This document shows positions 1 through 4,107 of a DNA stretch of 6,341 bases, piece after piece. Source of the DNA: Deltaproteobacteria bacterium (GTDB taxonomy: Bacteria; Desulfobacterota; DSM-4660; Desulfatiglandales; HGW-15); assembly GCA_016926135.1 (NCBI GenBank), contig JAFGPH010000286.1, forward strand, positions 1-6,341, given 5' to 3'. Every line of letters begins with the position of its first letter. Position 1 is the first letter of the stretch. Under the pieces are notes generated by a model. The model was not told the origin of the DNA and did no database searches. It worked only from the letters and a program-made list of their open reading frames with translations. The position numbers were made by a program, and so were the translations under genes.

Positions 1-170
1 AGGTGGATCCTCTTGCCTGTGGGAAGCCCCGTGTGGGTGTCCCTGGGAATCTCCACCGTGTGGTCCACGGCGTAGATCAGAATGGTTCCTTCCCTTCCCT
101 GGATGTCGCATGAGCCCTCGATCTTGCCCTGGTTCTTTCCCGTGACTGACATGTGGCATGGCATTGGCAT
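1..170 (-). CDS. hcp: Hcp (TssD), T6SS inner-tube protein, N-terminal 56 residues (partial)
   Basis: The minus strand from 170 encodes a protein starting MPMPCHMSVTGKNQGKIEG, followed by SCDIQGREGTI and VDHTVEIPRDTHTGLPTGKR. This is the characteristic Hcp N-terminus, including the conserved G-[ST]-C-D and PTGKR segments. Hcp is a ring-forming protein of about 160-170 residues that stacks into the tube expelled by the contracting TssBC sheath, and it also binds and chaperones effectors. Only about the first third is present; the reading frame is still open at the window edge (56 codons plus 2 bases). The ATG at 170 is chosen because an AGGAGGAA ribosome binding site lies at 178-185, about 8 bases upstream. 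A second in-frame ATG at 164 is possible but worse spaced. The gene lies downstream of tssC with a 205-base gap, so it may have its own control. The identification is secure although the C-terminus cannot be seen. Confidence 0.96.
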   Translation of the reverse strand, partial: MPMPCHMSVTGKNQGKIEGSCDIQGREGTILIYAVDHTVEIPRDTHTGLPTGKRIH

Positions 171-177
171 AACGGTG

Positions 178-185
178 TTCCTCCT
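178..185 (-). promoter_or_regulatory. Ribosome binding site of hcp
   Basis: On the minus strand the sequence reads AGGAGGAA, then seven bases, then the hcp ATG at 170. This strong Shine-Dalgarno match fixes the hcp start and fits the high synthesis rate expected of the tube protein. Confidence 0.8.
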
Positions 186-202
186 CTCTCTGGATTGGAA
201 TG

Positions 203-219
203 GAACCCTCAACGGGTTC
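203..219 (-). repeat. Perfect 6-bp inverted repeat in the hcp leader
   Basis: GAACCC (203-208) and GGGTTC (214-219) are exact reverse complements around a 5-base loop. In a minus-strand transcript this small GC-rich hairpin would sit about 18 bases before the hcp ribosome binding site. There is no U-run after it, so it is not an intrinsic terminator. A role in leader stability or translation is possible but unproven. Confidence 0.5.
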
Positions 220-233
220 TCGGTTCTTGCCAA

Positions 234-255
234 CGAGGACCGGACCGCCTCCTCG
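234..255 (-). repeat. Second 6-bp inverted repeat in the hcp leader
   Basis: CGAGGA (234-239) and TCCTCG (250-255) are exact reverse complements separated by 10 bases. With the hairpin at 203-219 and the large nested palindrome at 287-346, most of the tssC-hcp gap can fold. A stem this short could occur by chance in GC-rich DNA. Confidence 0.35.
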
Positions 256-286
256 ACCTCGAAAGAATCTCCCCTGTGGGACCGCA

Positions 287-346
287 CAATGTCCAACCGC
301 AGAAGTCAAACGCTTTGACTTGCTCCTCTGCTTCCCTTGGACATTG
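287..346. repeat. Nested imperfect palindrome between tssC and hcp
   Basis: Three nested pairs of arms share nearly one centre. The outer arms are CAATGTCCAA (287-296) and TTGGACATTG (337-346), 10 of 10 complementary. The middle arms are GCAG (299-302) and CTGC (328-331). The inner arms are AAGTCAAA (303-310) and TTTGACTT (314-321) around the 3-base loop CGC. Together they form a 22-bp stem with one 2-by-5 internal loop and one 6-base bulge. No U-run follows on the minus strand, so a simple intrinsic terminator is unlikely. It could be an mRNA processing or stabilising hairpin that uncouples hcp from tssBC, a protein-binding operator (the inner palindrome is operator-like), or a dispersed palindromic repeat. 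The structure is seen directly; the role is inferred. Confidence 0.75.
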
Positions 347-378
347 GACATTCTGCATTGGACATTGGACATTTCTCA
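337..378. repeat. Heptamer tandem repeat (TTGGACA) at the tssC 3' end
   Basis: Reading the plus strand in 7-base steps from 337 gives TTGGACA, TTGGACA, TTCTGCA, TTGGACA, TTGGACA, TTTCTCA. That is four perfect units, one degenerate unit in the middle and a decayed last unit whose final three bases are the tssC stop codon complement (376-378). Equivalently, a perfect 16-base sequence occurs at 337-352 and again at 358-373. The first units also provide one arm of the palindrome at 287-346, and a lone inverted unit lies at 289-296. The array begins exactly where tssC ends. Confidence 0.8.
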
Positions 379-1860
379 CTTCTTATCCAGTTTCCCCACC
401 AGCGACAGGGTAAAGGATGCCCCCATGTACTTGAAGTGGGGTCTCACCTTGAGGGACACCCGGTACCAGCCCGGATCGCCCTCCACGTCCGACACGGTGA
501 TCTCGGCCTGCCGGAGGGGCCTGCGGCTGCGCACCCCCGGGGAGGGATTGTCCTGATCCGCCACGTACTGCCGAATCCAGTTGTTGAGTTCCCTCTCCAG
601 GTCTCCCCGCTCCTTCCAGGTGCCGATGTTCTCCCGCTGGATCACCTTGATGTAGTGGGCCAGTCTGCTGATCACAAAGGTGTAGGGCAACTGGGTGCCC
701 AGCTTGTAGTTGAGCTCGGCCTCCTTGCCTTCCTTGGAGATGCCGAAAAATTTGGGCTTCTGACAGGAGTTGGCCGAGAAGAAGGCGGCATTGTCGCTTC
801 CCTTTCTCATGGCCAGGGCAATGAAGCCTTCCTCGGCCAGCTCGAATTCCCTCCGCTCCGAGATGAGGATCTCGGTGGGGATCTTGGTCTGGATCTCGCC
901 CATGGCCTCGTACTGATAAATGGGGAGGTCTTCTACCGCGCCGCCCCCCTGGGGACCGATGATGTTGGCGCACCAGCGGTACTTGGCGAAGCTGTCCGTG
1001 ATCCTCGATGCAAAGGCGAAGGCTGCATTCCCCCACAGGAAAGAGTCGTTGCCCCCCGAGACCTCCTCCTTGTAATTGAACTTCTTGGTCGGCTGCGTTT
1101 CCGGACCGTAGGGCAGACGCAGCAGGAAATGGGGCAGGGTGAGGGCAACATTCCGGGAGTCCTCGGACGTTCGGAAGGCCTGCCACTTGATGTACTGAGG
1201 CCCCTCGAAGATGGACTTGAGGTCCTTCAGGTTGGGCAGCCCCGAGAAACCCTGCAGGCCGAACATCTGCGCGCTCGCTGCGGCCACAAAGGGCGCATGG
1301 GCCATGGTGGCCACACTCGCCACATTCTGCAGGAGCTTGATGTCCTGGGCCCCGGCTCCAAACTCATAGTTGCCCACGATCAGGCCGAAGGGTTGCCCCC
1401 CGAACTGGCCGTACTCCTGGGTGTAGATTTTCCGGTAGAGTCCCGACTTGGTCACCTCCGGGGCATCCTCGAAGTCGCCCAGCAACTCTTCCTTTTTGAC
1501 GCTCAGGATCTCGAGCTTGTTGTTCTCCCTGAAATCGGTCCGGTCAACGAGGAACTTCAGGGATCGCCAGGCGGATTCCAGTTTCTGGAACTCCGCATTG
1601 TGCAGAACGGCATCGACCTGTCGAGACATTTTCTGATCGATCGCTGCGATCATGTCGTCCGCCAGGGCAGGGCTGATTTTGATCCCCTCCCTCCCGGGTT
1701 TGAGCAACTCATCGATGAAGGCCTGCACTCCCTGTTTCGTGATGGAGTAAGCCTCGTCCGTGGGTTTCAGCCTGGTGGAATCGAGTATCTGGTCGAGAAG
1801 CGAGGCCTCCTCTGCAACCTGCGCCTGCTCCTGGGCCACCTCTTTTTTTTCTTCAACCAT
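376..1860 (-). CDS. tssC: TssC (VipB/ImpD-type), T6SS contractile sheath large subunit
   Basis: This 494-residue protein is the large sheath subunit. It interlocks with TssB to build the cytoplasmic helical sheath around the Hcp tube, and sheath contraction powers secretion. Its length is normal for the family. Family hallmarks are visible in order: KLESAWRSLKFLVDRT (about 93-108), GLIVGNYEF (159-167), EGPQYIKWQAFRTSEDSR (219-236), LLRLPYG (246-252), FLWGNAAFAFASRITDSFAKY (274-294), GGGAVEDLP (305-313), PTEILISERREFELAEEGFI (328-347), ISRLAHYIKVIQRENIG (397-413) and the C-terminal RPHFKYMG (473-480). The first 20 residues are a charged leader rich in Glu, Gln and Lys. The ATG start is supported by a GGAGG site at 1868-1872, 7 bases upstream. 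The gene follows tssB by only 15 bases, so the two are surely co-transcribed. Codons 4-6 contain a run of eight A. No sign of truncation or frameshift. Confidence 0.98.
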   Translation of the reverse strand: MVEEKKEVAQEQAQVAEEASLLDQILDSTRLKPTDEAYSITKQGVQAFIDELLKPGREGIKISPALADDMIAAIDQKMSRQVDAVLHNAEFQKLESAWRSLKFLVDRTDFRENNKLEILSVKKEELLGDFEDAPEVTKSGLYRKIYTQEYGQFGGQPFGLIVGNYEFGAGAQDIKLLQNVASVATMAHAPFVAAASAQMFGLQGFSGLPNLKDLKSIFEGPQYIKWQAFRTSEDSRNVALTLPHFLLRLPYGPETQPTKKFNYKEEVSGGNDSFLWGNAAFAFASRITDSFAKYRWCANIIGPQGGGAVEDLPIYQYEAMGEIQTKIPTEILISERREFELAEEGFIALAMRKGSDNAAFFSANSCQKPKFFGISKEGKEAELNYKLGTQLPYTFVISRLAHYIKVIQRENIGTWKERGDLERELNNWIRQYVADQDNPSPGVRSRRPLRQAEITVSDVEGDPGWYRVSLKVRPHFKYMGASFTLSLVGKLDKK

Positions 1861-1867
1861 ATTCTTT

Positions 1868-1872
1868 CCTCC
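1868..1872 (-). promoter_or_regulatory. Ribosome binding site of tssC
   Basis: GGAGG lies 7 bases before the tssC ATG within the 15-base tssB-tssC gap; the minus strand there reads GGAGGAGGAAAGAAT directly after the tssB TAG stop. Placement immediately behind the stop suits coupled, stoichiometric synthesis of the two sheath subunits. Confidence 0.75.
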
Positions 1873-1875
1873 TCC

Positions 1876-2358
1876 CTATTCGATCCCCAGCTCTTTGAGA
1901 AGCCGAGCCCTGGCCCCCTCGTCCTGGACCAGGTCCTGAATGCGCTTTCTGAAATCAGGGACATTCCCCAGGGGGCCCTTCAGGGCCTTCAGGGCATCTC
2001 GCAGCTCCTGGAGTTTCTTCAGCTCGGGAATCTTTCCAATAATGGCATCCGGTTCAAAGTCCTTCATGCTCTTGAAGTCCAGGTCCACATTCAACTGGGC
2101 CTCCGGATCGTCCGAGAGGGTGTTCTTCACCCCTGTCTTCAACTGAACGTTCTGGGCCTTCAGCACCTCGTCCAGGTTGTCTTTGTCCACATTGATGGAT
2201 TTGCGTTCTTCCACCGGGGTCTCGTCATCCCGGAGGGTAAAATCCCCCACCACCAGCACCTTCAGGGGAAGCTCCGTCTCCTCCTTGGCGTCCCCGGTTG
2301 CCGGGCGGTAGACGATGTTGACCCTTTCCTTGGGGGCCACCGATCCTTCTTTTGCCAT
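1876..2358 (-). CDS. tssB: TssB (VipA/ImpB-type), T6SS contractile sheath small subunit
   Basis: This 160-residue protein is the small sheath subunit that pairs one-to-one with TssC. The length is typical. Recognisable family motifs are RVNIVY (12-17), PLKVLVVGDF (31-40), VEERKSINVDKDNLDEVL (49-66), LDFKSMKDFEPDAI (93-106) and the helical C-terminal part LKKLQELRDALKALKGPLGN (113-132) followed by FRKRIQ (136-141). The C-terminal helix region is the part that in known systems is bound by the N-terminus of TssC and affects ClpV access after contraction. The ATG at 2358 has a near-perfect AAGGAGGT site at 2364-2371. A 139-base gap with a palindromic repeat separates it from tssA upstream, while tssC follows after 15 bases. 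Confidence 0.98.
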   Translation of the reverse strand: MAKEGSVAPKERVNIVYRPATGDAKEETELPLKVLVVGDFTLRDDETPVEERKSINVDKDNLDEVLKAQNVQLKTGVKNTLSDDPEAQLNVDLDFKSMKDFEPDAIIGKIPELKKLQELRDALKALKGPLGNVPDFRKRIQDLVQDEGARARLLKELGIE

Positions 2359-2363
2359 GTCCT

Positions 2364-2371
2364 ACCTCCTT
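2364..2371 (-). promoter_or_regulatory. Ribosome binding site of tssB
   Basis: AAGGAGGT on the minus strand is a near-full match to the 16S rRNA anti-Shine-Dalgarno sequence, with its GGAGG core 6 bases before the ATG. It is the strongest site in the window, in keeping with a highly expressed sheath gene. Confidence 0.8.
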
Positions 2372-2399
2372 CTGGTATGGTTTGATCCCAAAAAGACCT

Positions 2400-2491
2400 G
2401 GAGTTTTGGAGTACTGGAGTATCGGAGTAATAGTAACACGGAATACGACCTCTTCCACCATTACTCCAATACTTCACCGCTTCGGGACTCC
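2400..2491. repeat. Octamer-array palindrome between tssA and tssB
   Basis: Four consecutive octamers on the plus strand (2400-2431) read GGAGTTTT, GGAGTACT, GGAGTATC, GGAGTAAT. After a 28-base spacer, four octamers on the minus strand (2460-2491) mirror them: GGAGTAAT, GAAGTATT, GAAGCGGT, GGAGTCCC reading outward from the centre. The inner 16 bases of each arm match at 14 of 16 positions and the innermost 8 are exact. The outer units have drifted but keep the 8-base period. In a minus-strand transcript the arms form a long imperfect hairpin; five U (2390-2394) come 5 bases after its base, so a weak terminator or attenuator cannot be excluded. It fills most of the 139-base tssA-tssB gap. It may instead be a dispersed palindromic repeat. 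No convincing promoter was seen beside it. Confidence 0.75.
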
Positions 2492-2497
2492 ACAATT

Positions 2498-4069
2498 TCA
2501 ACCTCCCATTTCCACCGCTACGGCCGGGTCGAGCCTTGCGATCCGGTCCAGGATCTCCGCGGCCCGGGTCCGGGCCGGCTCCCCTTTCTGGGCCCTCCAC
2601 ACCGAATAGGCCCCTCTAAGGGCCTGAAGGGCAAATTCGGGGTCCCACACCTCGAGCCTGTACTCATCCACCTCGATGAGAACCTCCTGGAGGTGGGGGA
2701 AGGCTGTATTTTCCCTTCCGGCGGAGGCCAGGAGATCACAGAGGGCCAGTCGCCAGAGCATCCTCTCCCGTCCGGACCTGCCATCTCGAAGCCCGCTGTG
2801 CAGCAAAGCCACCGCTTCACCCAGTTTCTTCTCCTTGACCATGGACCTGGCCTTTGCGCATTCCTCCGCGATCTTCGATTCGAGCTCTCCCGCCGCCTCC
2901 GGCGACCGGACGATGGCGGGAGCTGCCCCGGAGCGGGGAGGGGAGGTGATTCGGCCGAGCCACTCCCTGGTCTCCTGGTCTGCAAAAGGGGTCCCGTCGG
3001 AAAAGAAGAGGGACTCAACGCCCTTGAGCCGTCTCACGTAAAGGGCGGTCTCCTGGGAGATCATGTCCCCTATCTCCTGGTGTCCCAGATGCTCCAGGGA
3101 CTCGGCCACGTACCGATTCAGATCCAACCAGAAAAGAAACTCCCCGATCCTGGCCTCGGCGGTCTTCAGAAGCCCCTCCCACTCCCCTGCCCGGTAAAGG
3201 GCGTCCAGGGAAGACTTCAAGGTCTGTGGCGGGGCCGGGATACGCGTCCTTCCGTCCGTGCTGGGGGGCGCCTCCGCCACGGATGTCCACGCCGCCATCC
3301 TGGTCAGACTGTAGGCCATGGGATGATAGATATCCTTTGCCATATAGAAACTCGCAACGCCCGCGAGTTTACCCAACCCCTCCTTTAAGGCCCTCTCCGC
3401 ATCCGAATCCCCTTGGACGGGGGTGGATGGTTCCGCTCCGGCAGGACCGGTTTTCGCAGTCGCCACCTGAGGCTGCGGCAAAGGCTGCACGTCCTGGGGT
3501 TTCTCCGGGGGAGGCCCTTCCCCTCCACCCTCCGGCAATGCCTCGATCGCCGGAAGAAGTCCCTGCAGTCTCCCCAGGGCAGGCGCATCCTCCATATTCC
3601 GGGCCAGAAACTCTTCGATGGCGCCAATATCGGCCTGAAGGGCCTCCATCTCCTCTTGGGGCAAGGGGACAGGCTTCGAAGCTTCCAGGAACGCCGTCGT
3701 CTTTTCCAGCCACCATTCAACGGCGTTTTTGCGGCCCCGCATGCGTTTCTTTACCGGGTACATGGTTTCCCAGAAGTTCTCGACCAGGTCCCTGATGATA
3801 CGGACGCCCCTGGCAAATCCCTTGAGTTGCTCGATCTGCAGCAGGGCCATGCAGAGGTAGGCGGCCACCAGCAGGTCCTTGGACCGCTCGGCCAGGATCC
3901 TGGCCGAGAGATCGGCGATCTTGCGCCAGTCGATCCCGCCGGATGCCGTCGGAGAGGAGAGCTTCTCGATCTCTGCGGAGATGACCTCCATGTCCGGTTC
4001 GAAACGCGCATCTTTTCCGGCAGGTTCCTGCTCCGAAATGGGGTTCCTGCCCAGGTCCGAAAGATCCAT
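2498..4069 (-). CDS. tssA: TssA, T6SS baseplate/sheath-assembly protein (ImpA_N plus VasJ-like C-terminus)
   Basis: TssA binds the membrane complex and baseplate and directs or caps polymerisation of the Hcp tube and TssBC sheath. From the ATG at 4069 the protein has 523 residues. The N-terminus MDLSDLGRNPISEQEPAGKD is the classical ImpA_N start, followed by FEPDMEVISAEIEKL and the helical WRKIADLSARILAERSKDL segment to about residue 125. A Pro/Gly-rich linker spans about 180-220. The remainder (about 225-520) is alpha-helical with Trp/Leu-rich segments such as YHPMAYSLTRMAAW and EFLFWLDLNRYVAESLEHLG, matching the VasJ-like C-terminal part of the VCA0119-type TssA class. The start is chosen over an in-frame GTG at 4132 because GAGGA (4077-4081) lies 7 bases before the ATG, whereas the GTG lacks any ribosome binding site and would add 21 residues outside the conserved domain. 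The gene follows tssM by about 38 bases. Function is confident; the exact TssA subclass is less so. Confidence 0.94.
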   Translation of the reverse strand: MDLSDLGRNPISEQEPAGKDARFEPDMEVISAEIEKLSSPTASGGIDWRKIADLSARILAERSKDLLVAAYLCMALLQIEQLKGFARGVRIIRDLVENFWETMYPVKKRMRGRKNAVEWWLEKTTAFLEASKPVPLPQEEMEALQADIGAIEEFLARNMEDAPALGRLQGLLPAIEALPEGGGEGPPPEKPQDVQPLPQPQVATAKTGPAGAEPSTPVQGDSDAERALKEGLGKLAGVASFYMAKDIYHPMAYSLTRMAAWTSVAEAPPSTDGRTRIPAPPQTLKSSLDALYRAGEWEGLLKTAEARIGEFLFWLDLNRYVAESLEHLGHQEIGDMISQETALYVRRLKGVESLFFSDGTPFADQETREWLGRITSPPRSGAAPAIVRSPEAAGELESKIAEECAKARSMVKEKKLGEAVALLHSGLRDGRSGRERMLWRLALCDLLASAGRENTAFPHLQEVLIEVDEYRLEVWDPEFALQALRGAYSVWRAQKGEPARTRAAEILDRIARLDPAVAVEMGG

Positions 4070-4076
4070 CACCACA

Positions 4077-4081
4077 TCCTC
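4077..4081 (-). promoter_or_regulatory. Ribosome binding site deciding the tssA start
   Basis: GAGGA on the minus strand stands 7 bases before the ATG at 4069. The competing GTG at 4132, inside the end of tssM, is preceded by GCCGACAACCATTGTCAC, which has no Shine-Dalgarno match. This favours the 523-residue form of TssA. Confidence 0.6.
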
Positions 4082-4107
4082 ACAAACAGGACCGGTTGCG
4101 TTTCCAT

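Noticed and set aside
154..170. TGGCAT-TGGCAT sequence resembling a sigma-54 minus-24 element
   Set aside because: It lies within the hcp coding region on the opposite strand and lacks a proper minus-12 GC element at the correct distance.
337..373. CRISPR-like array from the repeated 16-base sequence
   Set aside because: The repeats are 7-base tandem units with no spacers of proper length and no cas genes nearby.
171..375. A sigma-70 or sigma-54 promoter for hcp
   Set aside because: TTGACT and TTGGAC boxes exist on the minus strand, but no acceptable minus-10 or minus-12 partner was found at proper spacing, so no promoter is annotated although one may exist.
82..556. Small overlapping plus-strand frames over the hcp start and the tssC-hcp gap
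   Set aside because: They cross the hcp coding region and the repeats in the wrong orientation, and their sequences resemble no protein family known to me.
337..2385. A 682-codon open frame on the plus strand, antisense to tssB and tssC
   Set aside because: It is a shadow of the GC-rich codon bias of tssC and tssB. Its translation has no recognisable domain, it begins inside the heptamer repeat, and both sense genes are unambiguous.
2432..2480. A promoter for tssB with TACTAT as minus-10
   Set aside because: TACTAT is present on the minus strand in the spacer of the palindrome, but there is no minus-35-like box 16-18 bases upstream.
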